Source: Fibrisoma limi BUZ 3 (GTDB lineage: Bacteria > Bacteroidota > Bacteroidia > Cytophagales > Spirosomataceae). Taken from it: a stretch of 64,000 nt of DNA. The notes under the pieces are model-generated. The model was not told where the DNA came from and made no database searches. It worked only from the letters and a program-made list of their open reading frames with translations. The stretch lies in the NCBI RefSeq assembly GCF_000296815.2, contig NZ_CAIT01000004.1, positions 434,001-498,000 of the forward strand, in the 5' to 3' direction. How positions within the stretch are numbered: the first letter of the stretch is position 1; the number at the start of each line of letters is the position of its first letter. The position numbers and the translations under genes are program-made. Shown here piece after piece: positions 19,223 to 26,647 of this stretch.

Positions 19223-20805
19223 ACTGCTTCGGTTGTTTTAGTGTTTAAGGGTTCGTTTTTGGGATAGAGCGTTCCGTATCGGAGCACCATGTCGGCATCA
19301 GCCAGCGCTTGGTACGTACGGGCGTCCTGCGCTAGTGACCGGAGCGCATCGTTGAGTGCCGTGTAAGCCGCTTTCCAGATAAATTTTTGCCAGTCGGCCC
19401 GCACATTCGACAGTTCTTCGATGGGTGACGTAGCAATGCGGGTCAGGTATCCATCAAACCGGCTGCCGAGTAGAAGCCAGTAGCGGCTGTCGGTATCGAG
19501 CATCTGCACGAAGGCGTCCCGGTCGGCGCGTTCAACATCACCCAACCGAACACCCCAGGGCTTGTTGAGCCGGGCACGGGTAGCAAACGCACGAGTCGCT
19601 TCCCGCAACCGGTCGGCCCGTTTTTTAGCGTCGTCCGCCGGATTCTTTTCGTCGTTCAGCAGTTCCATCAGTGCCTGCCAGCGGGTTTCGTTGGCAATGA
19701 TCTCAGGATAAATGGTAACCCGTTCGTGGCGCCATAATTCCACCTTGGCCTGATCGTTAACCAAGCCAAAGACGTCCACGGCGTAGGCTGCTTGTGAGTC
19801 GATACCGTACTGCCGCATCGTCCTCTTCGAAAGCCAGTTCAGCGTGCGGGGGGCGTGACCGTCCGTACCTGTCTGCTTCATCATGTAGATGGCGCTGTCC
19901 TGCCAAAGTGCCCGGCCCAAACCGAAACGTAAGGGAAACTCACCGTCTTTGTTGCTGCGATAGGCCAGGTATGGGTCATGGAAAAGCAGCTTTTCAATTT
20001 TACTGCCCTGATTATACCGCACTCCGATGACCTGCCGGTCACTATTCAGCACAAGCTGCAACCGACGGCTTTGAAACGTGAACAGGTCGCGCAGGTTGCT
20101 TACGTCGCGCTTTTGAGCAACGGGTGGTTTCTCCGATTCCCACGTGGCCGAATTAGGCGCATCTTCGCCCCACACCTCAGTCGTTGGCGGCAGGTTGAGC
20201 AGCAACGCCCGAAACAGCGAGGGGGATTCGTTAACCGCTCCACGCAGCCAAAAGAACGCTCCACCAACCAAGGGGGCGTGACAAAGATTGAACGGCTGGG
20301 CTACGCCCCCACCCAGCGCGGCAGCTTGTGTACAAACCAACGCACGGGCGGCTTCAGCCAGGTCAACTGGTTTGTTAACAGCATCTAAGTCATGGCTGAA
20401 CAATACGGCGTTGTTACCGCTGGCCGCTGCGTGTTGCAGCCGCGACATGGGTGAAACCTCTTTCGCATCGGTCTTCGGGTCTCCGTAGAAGGGACGCGTA
20501 GGCGATAGCAAATCGAAGTGGTCAGTGTGCCGATCAAGGTAAGCCGCATACCGATCCACGTCGAATTGTCCCTTTTTCCAGGTAGCCGCCCATTCCCGCG
20601 GCTCAATCAACTCGGGAAACGCCGAAGCCACCACCGCCACAAGCAACCGGTTTAAAGCAATCGTTTCGAGTGGGTTGTCGGTCGCTAATTCGCTAATATC
20701 GTGTGCCTTTACTATGGCATCGCGTAGGCCCACCATCGAAGGGGGCGAGTCCCCGCACCACCGTACCGGTAGCCAGGGTTCATCAAGCAGGTTGAAGGGA
20801 ATCAT
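19219..20805 (-). CDS. cas8e: Cas8e/Cse1/CasA, Cascade large subunit
   Basis: 528 aa. The opening FNLLDEPWLPVRW and later GDPKTDAKEVSPMSRLQH / LVCTQAAALGGGVAQPFN blocks are those of Cse1; the C-terminal four-helix bundle spans about 370-510. It recognises the PAM (AAG-type in the best-studied systems) and recruits Cas3. The ATG overlaps the TGA of the upstream HTH gene by 4 nt, so the HTH gene is the first gene of the Cascade operon. Confidence 0.95.
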   Translation of the reverse strand: MIPFNLLDEPWLPVRWCGDSPPSMVGLRDAIVKAHDISELATDNPLETIALNRLLVAVVASAFPELIEPREWAATWKKGQFDVDRYAAYLDRHTDHFDLLSPTRPFYGDPKTDAKEVSPMSRLQHAAASGNNAVLFSHDLDAVNKPVDLAEAARALVCTQAAALGGGVAQPFNLCHAPLVGGAFFWLRGAVNESPSLFRALLLNLPPTTEVWGEDAPNSATWESEKPPVAQKRDVSNLRDLFTFQSRRLQLVLNSDRQVIGVRYNQGSKIEKLLFHDPYLAYRSNKDGEFPLRFGLGRALWQDSAIYMMKQTGTDGHAPRTLNWLSKRTMRQYGIDSQAAYAVDVFGLVNDQAKVELWRHERVTIYPEIIANETRWQALMELLNDEKNPADDAKKRADRLREATRAFATRARLNKPWGVRLGDVERADRDAFVQMLDTDSRYWLLLGSRFDGYLTRIATSPIEELSNVRADWQKFIWKAAYTALNDALRSLAQDARTYQALADADMVLRYGTLYPKNEPLNTKTTEAV

Positions 20806-21146
20806 TGCTGTAAACGAATGTGTAGCCGAATATTGACCAGCTCGGTCATTTTATGGATGGCGGTTTGTAGATTCGGATTTTGAGCCGTCAAAGCTTTTTC
20901 AATGGCCGCTCTTTCACATGGCGTCAGTACAATAGGCAGGAAGTTGTCTTCGCAGGACGTCCAAAAACATTTTATTCGCCTTTCCGTACGGCTTTTTATA
21001 TCGAAACCGCTATCTTTTAAGTGTTTAATAACCTTTTGCGTAGAGCGTTTCGTAACGCAAAGCTTATCGGACAATTCGTCCAGTGTACATTGCTTCTCTT
21101 TCAGAAGCGCAAGAGCACGTAACCCTTTTAATTGTGTTTGGTTCAT
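20802..21146 (-). CDS. Small HTH regulator leading the Cascade operon
   Basis: 114 aa from the ATG at 21146 (MNQTQLKGLRAL); a longer frame to 21284 would run through the promoter and is rejected. Residues about 5-60 form a winged helix of the HTH_11/DeoR type (CTLDELSDKLCVTKRSTQKVIKHLKDSGFDI), like the N-terminal part of WYL regulators but without the WYL domain. It overlaps cas8e by 4 nt. Its own start region is the predicted target of the mini-CRISPR RNA at 21274-21363, and a 12-bp palindrome (21201-21212) upstream could be its operator. Probably a repressor or activator of Cascade; sign unknown. Confidence 0.75.
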   Translation of the reverse strand: MNQTQLKGLRALALLKEKQCTLDELSDKLCVTKRSTQKVIKHLKDSGFDIKSRTERRIKCFWTSCEDNFLPIVLTPCERAAIEKALTAQNPNLQTAIHKMTELVNIRLHIRLQQ

Positions 21147-21170
21147 GATGTGATTTATATAATTACTCTG
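21139..21170 (-). promoter_or_regulatory. Protospacer-like target of the mini-CRISPR spacer, with AAG PAM
   Basis: On the - strand AAG (21173-21171) is followed by CAGAGTAATTATAT. The mini-array spacer begins CAGAGCAATTACAT. Positions 1-5, 7-11, 13 and 14 match; the only mismatches up to 14 are at 6 and 12, which do not pair in type I-E. After position 14 the match decays. The site covers the last 24 bp before the HTH start codon and the codon itself, so Cascade bound here would block the operon without the extensive pairing needed for Cas3 cutting. Confidence 0.8.
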
Positions 21171-21200
21171 CTTTGAAATCGTTGAGACAAAGCAAAAACG

Positions 21201-21212
21201 CTTTCCGGAAAG
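21201..21212. promoter_or_regulatory. 12-bp palindrome CTTTCCGGAAAG, candidate operator
   Basis: A perfect palindrome in the middle of the divergent promoter region between the HTH-Cascade operon and the mini-CRISPR unit. The likely ligand is the small HTH regulator; binding here could affect both transcripts. No second copy was noticed in the cas3 or cas1 promoters. Confidence 0.5.
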
Positions 21213-21266
21213 TACCAAACGTAACCGCGAACAAAACAGGGCGCATGACATAAATTCTTTTTCTTG

Positions 21267-21274
21267 TACTTTGC
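21267..21274 (+). promoter_or_regulatory. Candidate -7 element TACTTTGC of the mini-CRISPR unit
   Basis: Close to the Bacteroidota -7 consensus TAnnTTTG and placed so that transcription would begin inside the first degenerate repeat, just upstream of its stem. The preceding GACATAAATTCTTT resembles GACATAAATGTTCTTT in the array 1 leader, suggesting a shared promoter type. Confidence 0.5.
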
Positions 21275-21363
21275 GATATTCCACTCAAGTGGGAATGAAC
21301 CGCAGAGCAATTACATGATAACTGCTCGTTATTTGCATTCCTCACATCAGTGGGGATGGATAC
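21274..21363 (+). ncRNA. Mini-CRISPR: two degenerate repeats and one 32-nt spacer, CreR-like RNA
   Basis: Repeat-like 1 (21274-21302) is 5 nt + TTCCAC + TCAA + GTGGGA + ATGAACCG; repeat-like 2 (21335-21363) is 5 nt + CCTCAC + ATCA + GTGGGG + ATGGATAC. Both keep the 29-nt length, the 6-bp stem, the 4-nt loop and the positions of the array repeats, with altered but pairing stem bases. Between them lie exactly 32 nt (21303-21334). Only the first has the intact handle, which is all one crRNA needs. The unit is on + between cas3 and the HTH gene and ends at a strong hairpin. The spacer targets the HTH-Cascade promoter (see 21139-21170). Natural crRNA-like regulators of cas genes (CreR) and antitoxins (CreA) have this layout; no toxin gene is seen here, so CreR is the better model. 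Confidence 0.85.
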
Positions 21364-21368
21364 GTGAA

Positions 21369-21395
21369 ATAGAAGGCCGATTATCGGCCTTCTAT
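21369..21395. terminator. Bidirectional terminator at the cas3 stop
   Basis: A 12-bp perfect stem (21369-21380 with 21384-21395) around a 3-nt loop that is itself the TAA stop of cas3 (21383-21381). On - it is followed by TTTC and would end the cas3 transcript; on + it ends the mini-CRISPR RNA. It separates cas3 from the Cascade operon. Confidence 0.8.
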
Positions 21396-24194
21396 TGCTA
21401 ATCCTAGGCGATCATCTAACCGAAGCGTTGCGTTACCAACGGTGGCCACGTTTCCGGTTAGCTCGATCAAGTGAAAGCGTTGTAGTACGCGGTTATGCTC
21501 CTGTTGCTTTTTCCATTCTTCGTTTTTCTGTTGCCAGAGCGCAGCCACCACATCCGGCTGACTAATGCGAATAGATGCGCCAAAGACTGTACGAAGCGTC
21601 TCTGGGTCCAGAAATCGGGGTCTATCACGGTACAGCACCGTTGGTCCACCTGCCTCTACACTCCAACCTTGGTCCGTACGGTGTAATAATAGCACCTCGG
21701 CGTTAATGCCATCCGGGTTACGGGTTAGCGCCTGAAGGTGTTCGGGAAGTTGGCTTTTTTGGCCTTCGTCTTCTTCGGCCAGTTCAGGTTTCTCGAACGT
21801 AAAGAGATCCTCAAAGCGCTCCGGCTGGGGTACGAGCCGTTTGCGGGCATCAGCCGCCTGACGGTTGTCTTTAACATCCCATTTATCCAGCGACTTAGTG
21901 TAGGTGGTCTGCGCCTGGTCGTTCAGGTCATCCGGTGGTAGATTCAGGTGGCCATACACTGCTTCGATCAGGCTCCGGTAACCTGGCAATCTAGCATCGC
22001 CTAATGGCAATGCCCAGCCGCCAACCCGCCGAAGCAGCGCGTACGTTTTCCAGAGCAGTACTTCCCCGTAGATTTTTCCACCACCCGAAATCTCACCTAC
22101 CTCGGGCAATTCACCTGACTGCGCTTTGGGACAGGCTATGTAGAACACTGGTTCCTCAAAGCCAGCCGGTCGGTCTTTACGCTTATGTCGGTGAAGTCGT
22201 CCGGCCCGTTGCAGCAGTAAATCGACTGGGGCCAGGTCGGTGATCATGGCGTCGGCATCCAGATCTAAGCTTTGTTCAATCACCTGCGTACCGACGAGCA
22301 GGCCGGGCCGGGTTGGACGGTCCTTACCGAAGCGAGCCAGGGCTTCTTTCTCGCGTTTTTGCCGCCATGCCTGAGGCATTCGGGCGTGGAGCAACATTCG
22401 GTCTTCTTGGGGCAACAGGTTATCATCGTCCAGGGCTTCAAACACCTGCTGTGCCCGCGCAACTTTATTGCATATCACAATCACCGTTGCGCCTTCTTGG
22501 AGCAGCGTTCTAACCCGTTCGACAAGAGTTTCTACTTCAGCACCGCACCAACGAAACATGAGCCGCTGCCCCCGGTCAGGAGCGGCATTAAACGGGTGTA
22601 CCTGCATCTGCCCATCGGTCGCGTGCCAAACCACCGGGTAAGCGACCGTAGCCGGATCTGCTACAGTTGCCAAAGCAACACCCCACGCACGCAGCATCTG
22701 TTCACGGGCACTGCCGGGTAGGGTGGCCGACAAGATCACGACGTTCACGTCTAGGGCCCGCAACCACTGCAGTAATTGCCCAAACAGTGTATTCATGTAG
22801 GTGTCGTAGGCGTGGACTTCATCGAAAATGACCGTCTTACCACAAAGTGCAAACAGCCGTAGGAAAAAGTGCTTGGCGTACAGAACCCCTAGAAACACCT
22901 GGTCTACTGTCCCAACGCCGTAGGGTACCAGCAAGGCCCGTTTCTTGGGCATAAACCAGGACAACAGCCGCCCTTTACTTGACTCGTCAGGCTTGGTGGA
23001 CTTCTCGTCTTCGTCGGCAATGGATGCGGTTGCCTGGTCAATTGTCAACAGCGACAGCGCCTCATCGTGTAACAGATCATTACCGTGTACGAGCCGTAGG
23101 GCCGTCGTTTCGCCCTCGTGCGCCGGAGATAAGCCCTTGTCCAGGTCGCCCTTGATGAACTGGCGTAATCGTGGAAACAACCCGTCAGAGGTTGACTGAG
23201 ACGGCATAGCCACGTACAGTCCCCCACCCAGCCGGGCCGCGCCATAGAAAGCCGCTTCGGTTTTACCCTCACCCGTCGGTGCTTCGGCAATCAGCAGGTT
23301 TGGGGAGTCGGTGCTAAGGGGCAGATCGCGGATGATGGCTTGCAATGGACGCGGCTCATAGTGAAAATGCTCTTCGAAAGTCAACGCCCGCAGATTAGGC
23401 CGCTGGTTTAGGCCCGCCTGTTGGTAAGCTCGCTCTGCCCCGGCGCGGCTATTGGGCACATAATTCGCCAAACTGGCACCGGCCAGAATACTGGTATCAT
23501 AGCACCGCTGCATTGACCCCAGCCAGTCGGCCAGCGTTGCCCATCCTGCAAATGCCATTAACCAGTCAGGCCAGGCATCGTTAGGTCCGCCAATGCTCTC
23601 GAATCGACTCAAGTCGGGCCAGTCGGCTCCCCAGGCGGTGAAGACGGCTTCGGCCAGATCAAGTTGTGCCCGTTTCCACTCTTCATTACCTAATACAGCA
23701 TTTGGTTTTTCGTCCTCGGCTACCTCTTCCCAGCAATCGCTGTGGCATAATTTACCGTGGTGAATACCTACGCAGGCTGCTGTAGCGTCAAGCAGCGTGT
23801 CGAAAGGCAGGTCCTTAGCCCGCAGCCATCGCCAGACAATCGCAATGGACGCATGACCGTGGTGGAGTCGGTTAGGACGTTCGTGAAATATAAGTCCAGC
23901 GTCAGTTAATTTCTGCTGCGATGGGGCGTGCATCCCTTGAAAATTGGGAATGCCCTTGCCCAGGTCGTGCAGGCCAATCCAGATGCTGAGAAAACGACCA
24001 GCCTCGTCAATGGTCATGCCAAGGGCATCGGCCATTTTTTGTTTTAGCGATGCGGGTAGAAAATTGTCCCAAAGTACCTGGGCCGCACTACCCACATCAA
24101 TCAGGTGTGCCCAAAGTGGATGTGTCCAATCGTCGGGCAGGTCCGCAATTTTTTCACGGTTGGTTTTGGCCCAAAACAGCCGCCATGTTTCCAT
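21381..24194 (-). CDS. cas3: Cas3 helicase-nuclease
   Basis: 937 aa. N-terminal HD nuclease: His30, and His76-Asp77 in IGLHDLGKG, with HHGHAS (about 111-116) and GIHHGK. SF2 helicase: Walker A APTGEGKTEAAF (Lys311), DEVH box (458-461, VIFDEVHAYDTYM), motif III SATLPGS, and motif VI LLQRAGRLHRH. It degrades DNA marked by Cascade. Upstream, a 13-bp inverted repeat (24254-24266) and the WYL gene precede it; downstream, the hairpin at its stop ends the transcript, so cas3 is expressed apart from the Cascade genes. Confidence 0.97.
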   Translation of the reverse strand: METWRLFWAKTNREKIADLPDDWTHPLWAHLIDVGSAAQVLWDNFLPASLKQKMADALGMTIDEAGRFLSIWIGLHDLGKGIPNFQGMHAPSQQKLTDAGLIFHERPNRLHHGHASIAIVWRWLRAKDLPFDTLLDATAACVGIHHGKLCHSDCWEEVAEDEKPNAVLGNEEWKRAQLDLAEAVFTAWGADWPDLSRFESIGGPNDAWPDWLMAFAGWATLADWLGSMQRCYDTSILAGASLANYVPNSRAGAERAYQQAGLNQRPNLRALTFEEHFHYEPRPLQAIIRDLPLSTDSPNLLIAEAPTGEGKTEAAFYGAARLGGGLYVAMPSQSTSDGLFPRLRQFIKGDLDKGLSPAHEGETTALRLVHGNDLLHDEALSLLTIDQATASIADEDEKSTKPDESSKGRLLSWFMPKKRALLVPYGVGTVDQVFLGVLYAKHFFLRLFALCGKTVIFDEVHAYDTYMNTLFGQLLQWLRALDVNVVILSATLPGSAREQMLRAWGVALATVADPATVAYPVVWHATDGQMQVHPFNAAPDRGQRLMFRWCGAEVETLVERVRTLLQEGATVIVICNKVARAQQVFEALDDDNLLPQEDRMLLHARMPQAWRQKREKEALARFGKDRPTRPGLLVGTQVIEQSLDLDADAMITDLAPVDLLLQRAGRLHRHKRKDRPAGFEEPVFYIACPKAQSGELPEVGEISGGGKIYGEVLLWKTYALLRRVGGWALPLGDARLPGYRSLIEAVYGHLNLPPDDLNDQAQTTYTKSLDKWDVKDNRQAADARKRLVPQPERFEDLFTFEKPELAEEDEGQKSQLPEHLQALTRNPDGINAEVLLLHRTDQGWSVEAGGPTVLYRDRPRFLDPETLRTVFGASIRISQPDVVAALWQQKNEEWKKQQEHNRVLQRFHLIELTGNVATVGNATLRLDDRLGLAIEGR

Positions 24195-24253
24195 GTTTCT
24201 AAGGGGTGTTGGTGATTACGGTGGAAAGCTACGCGAGAGGGATAGCCTGAGTA

Positions 24254-24266
24254 GACATTAAATGTC
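24254..24266. promoter_or_regulatory. Inverted repeat GACATT-A-AATGTC before cas3
   Basis: A perfect 6-1-6 inverted repeat in the 78-bp gap between the WYL gene and cas3. A related motif, GGACA-TTTTG-TGTCC, lies in the WYL/cas1 divergent promoter (25338-25352). The pair suggests binding sites of the WYL regulator. Confidence 0.5.
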
Positions 24267-24272
24267 CGTTTA

Positions 24273-25271
24273 TCAGGCCCCATACCGTTCCAGCAGTACC
24301 TGGGCTTCCTGATACAGGCGATCACGCAAACTGACCGGTTCCAGTACGGTGATCCCCACACCCCAGCTTTGACAGAACGAACGCATCTCTTCGAAACCTT
24401 CCAGTTCGTATGAGACGATTAGTCGTCCGTCAGGTTGCTCATTTTCAACTTGTTGTGTAGGGTGATAGAGCCTGCGCCGGAAATAAGCGGCCTTGTTGGG
24501 CTCAACCAATAAGCGTAACTCGTAACATTCTCCCGTCGAGATAGCCCCTAATGATCCTCGAAAGAAATCTTCTGGTACGAAGTCAGCCGGTATCTCAAAA
24601 AAGGCGTCTTCCGTAGTTTCGTCGCAGGGTGTTACTTGACTAATACTCGCTACGGCAAAGGTGATAGGCTTGGCGCGGGTATGGCAGTAGGCAACGAGCA
24701 TCCAGGCCCGGTTCCGCAGGGCAAAAAAATAGGGATCGACCTTCCTGCTCTTCGATAAACGACCTTTGCTGGCGGTGAAATAGTCAATTTTGACCGATCG
24801 GCGTTCGTCCATTGCCGTCTCGAGTTGTCGAAAGCAGTCCAGCGCAATTTGGTCAGCGGAGTTGTCATCAAAGTGCCACTCATTCATGGGTTCTTCCAGG
24901 TCGAAGAGATAAGTCGCTGGTCGGGCACGATCGAGCAACTTGTCGAAGGCACTTTGTAAGGCTTGCGCATGAGGAGTACCACTAAGCATGGAACGACTTG
25001 CTTTGGCCGCAATGGCTAAGGCGCGTAGTTCAGCCGAATCGAATTGTAGGTCAGGTACCATCACCTGTTGACGGTCAGCCGGCAATGAGAACACTTTGTG
25101 TCGGCCATTACGATGTTCTTGAACAGGAAGCCCTTCGCGCTGTAATTGTCGAATTAATCGCGACGCCTGTTTGTCTCCTAAGCCCGTAAGGTGTTGAATC
25201 TGCTGGTAGGTGAGTTGCGCTCCGGCGTTCAGGCGCTGACGGAGTACTTCCGCCGAATTAAGTCTTGGCAT
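24273..25271 (-). CDS. WYL-domain transcriptional regulator of the cas locus
   Basis: 332 aa from the ATG at 25271 (MPRLNSAEVLRQRL). N-terminal winged helix (about 5-60: LTYQQIQHLTGLGDKQASRLIRQL), then a WYL domain (about 145-230: SVKIDYFTASKGRLSKSRKV, DPYFFALRNRAWMLVAYCHT) and a C-terminal WCX-like extension. WYL regulators bind nucleic-acid ligands or signals and repress defence genes such as CRISPR-Cas and BREX. Divergent from cas1; cas3 follows after 78 bp. Confidence 0.9.
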   Translation of the reverse strand: MPRLNSAEVLRQRLNAGAQLTYQQIQHLTGLGDKQASRLIRQLQREGLPVQEHRNGRHKVFSLPADRQQVMVPDLQFDSAELRALAIAAKASRSMLSGTPHAQALQSAFDKLLDRARPATYLFDLEEPMNEWHFDDNSADQIALDCFRQLETAMDERRSVKIDYFTASKGRLSKSRKVDPYFFALRNRAWMLVAYCHTRAKPITFAVASISQVTPCDETTEDAFFEIPADFVPEDFFRGSLGAISTGECYELRLLVEPNKAAYFRRRLYHPTQQVENEQPDGRLIVSYELEGFEEMRSFCQSWGVGITVLEPVSLRDRLYQEAQVLLERYGA

Positions 25272-25337
25272 TATGGTCGTGGATAAGGCTTGAAAGTAAC
25301 AATATGTGTTCAAAATATACAATTTGATTTTTTAACT

Positions 25338-25352
25338 GGACATTTTGTGTCC
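25338..25352. promoter_or_regulatory. Inverted repeat GGACA-TTTTG-TGTCC between WYL gene and cas1
   Basis: Located in the 132-bp divergent promoter region (25272-25403). Shares GACA...TGTC half-sites with the repeat before cas3; candidate autoregulatory operator of the WYL protein controlling both directions. Confidence 0.5.
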
Positions 25353-25403
25353 GGCCTAACATTCAACTGCGCATAGCTTTCGGCAAAAACATTTGAAAAA
25401 GTC

Positions 25404-26324
25404 ATGAAGCACAAACACGCTATGCGCGATCTGCCCAAGATCCGCGATTCGCTGTCTTTTCTGTATTTCGAATACGGTCATCTTGAACAGTCAAAGCTGG
25501 GTGTCGAGTTTGTCAACAAGCAGGGACGTGTTCCATTACCGGTTGCCAGTTTATCAGCCTTAATGCTTGGACCTGGCACAACGGTCACGCACGGTGCTGT
25601 ACGCACGCTAGTGGAAGCAGGTTGCTCTTTAATCTGGTGTGGGGAAGCAGGAGTTCGTTGTTACGCCCAAGGAATAGGCGAAACGCACAAGGCATATCGG
25701 TTGATGCAGCAGGCGGAATTGTCAGCGTCGCCCGATTTGCGAATGCAGGTGATCGAACGGCTTTATCGGGCACGCTTTCCGGAGCCCTTGCCGACAGGAT
25801 TACGATTGGAGCAAATTCGAGGGCGAGAGGGAATTCGGGTTCGGGAAGCATACGCGAGTGCTGCCCGTCGGTTCGGCGTTGAATGGAACGGTCGGAACTA
25901 CAACCGCACATCCTGGAATGATACTGATCCAATTAACCGGGCTTTATCGGCGGCCAATGCGTGTTTGCACGGCTTAGTACATGCCGCCTTATTGTCATCC
26001 GGTTACTCACCAGCATTGGGTTTTATTCACCAGGGCAAGCAGTTATCTTTTGTGTATGACATTGCGGACCTTTATAAGATGCAGTTAACCGTACCCGTGG
26101 CTTTCTCGGTGGTAGCCGAGGGTTTATCTCAGCCTGAGACGCACGTACGAAAGCGTTGCCGTGATGCCTTTACCAACATGCGCTTATTACAGCGCATCGT
26201 CCCCGACGTTGATCGGCTGTTACGCTTGGACATTGAACCAGAAAATCCGGATGGTTTTGATCCGGACGAAGATCCTGCGTTACCAACACCTTGGTGGAGT
26301 AATCCAAAACAAGACCAACCATGA
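25404..26324 (+). CDS. cas1: Cas1 integrase, type I-E
   Basis: 306 aa. The active-site acids and His are present: Glu in REGIRVREAY, His in GFIHQGKQLSFVYDIADLYK and Asp in YDIAD, matching E141, H208 and D221 of E. coli Cas1. It inserts new spacers with Cas2. The ATG at 25404 is used; an internal Met (MRDLPKIRDS) is possible. Overlaps cas2 by 4 nt. Opposite strand from the Cascade genes, so the spacer-acquisition genes have their own promoter. Confidence 0.97.
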   Translation: MKHKHAMRDLPKIRDSLSFLYFEYGHLEQSKLGVEFVNKQGRVPLPVASLSALMLGPGTTVTHGAVRTLVEAGCSLIWCGEAGVRCYAQGIGETHKAYRLMQQAELSASPDLRMQVIERLYRARFPEPLPTGLRLEQIRGREGIRVREAYASAARRFGVEWNGRNYNRTSWNDTDPINRALSAANACLHGLVHAALLSSGYSPALGFIHQGKQLSFVYDIADLYKMQLTVPVAFSVVAEGLSQPETHVRKRCRDAFTNMRLLQRIVPDVDRLLRLDIEPENPDGFDPDEDPALPTPWWSNPKQDQP

Positions 26325-26608
26325 CTGTATTCATCTTGGAAAGGGTATCCCCGTCGCTACGTGGCGATCTAAGTCGATGGCTCGTTGAAGTACAGGCCGG
26401 TGTGTTTGTAGGCCGAATCAATGAAGTGGTACGCGACGCATTGTGGGAGCGGGCGACGGACCGGGCGGATGACGGTACTGTCACCATGTTATGGCGTATG
26501 AACAATGAGCAAGGGTTCGACCTAAGAACCTGGCAGCCTAAGCAATACATACCCATCAACATAGAAGGTATATGGTTAACGATGCGACCTTTGACACATA
26601 AAAGTTAG
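26321..26608 (+). CDS. cas2: Cas2, type I-E
   Basis: 95 aa, typical of the I-E type Cas2: TVFILERVSPSLRGDLSRWL, EVQAGVFVGRINEVVRDALW and the ERATDRADDGTVTMLW block. Structural partner of Cas1 in the integration complex. The last codons probably double as part of the array 2 leader, since only 39 bp separate the stop from the first repeat. Confidence 0.96.
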   Translation: MTVFILERVSPSLRGDLSRWLVEVQAGVFVGRINEVVRDALWERATDRADDGTVTMLWRMNNEQGFDLRTWQPKQYIPINIEGIWLTMRPLTHKS

Positions 26609-26647
26609 ATTGTCCATAAAATCGGCCTTATTTTGCCATTGGTCAGT
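26590..26647 (+). promoter_or_regulatory. Leader of array 2, overlapping the end of cas2
   Basis: Contains TTTGACA (26590-26596), TTGTCCAT, TCGGC and TCAGT before repeat 1, the same ordered words as in the array 1 leader. The first part is coding sequence of cas2. Confidence 0.6.

Noticed and set aside
21147-21284. N-terminal extension of the HTH regulator
   Set aside because: It would run through the promoter, the palindrome and into the mini-CRISPR; the Met at 21146 fits the domain start.
21274-21363. CreA-type antitoxin RNA with a hidden toxin
   Set aside because: No small toxin-like frame was found in the 234-bp gap, and the spacer match is to the HTH-Cascade start region, which fits a cas regulator better.
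24195-25403. Additional mini-CRISPR targets in the cas3 and WYL/cas1 promoters
   Set aside because: I looked for AAG followed by the spacer seed in both regions and both strands and found none.
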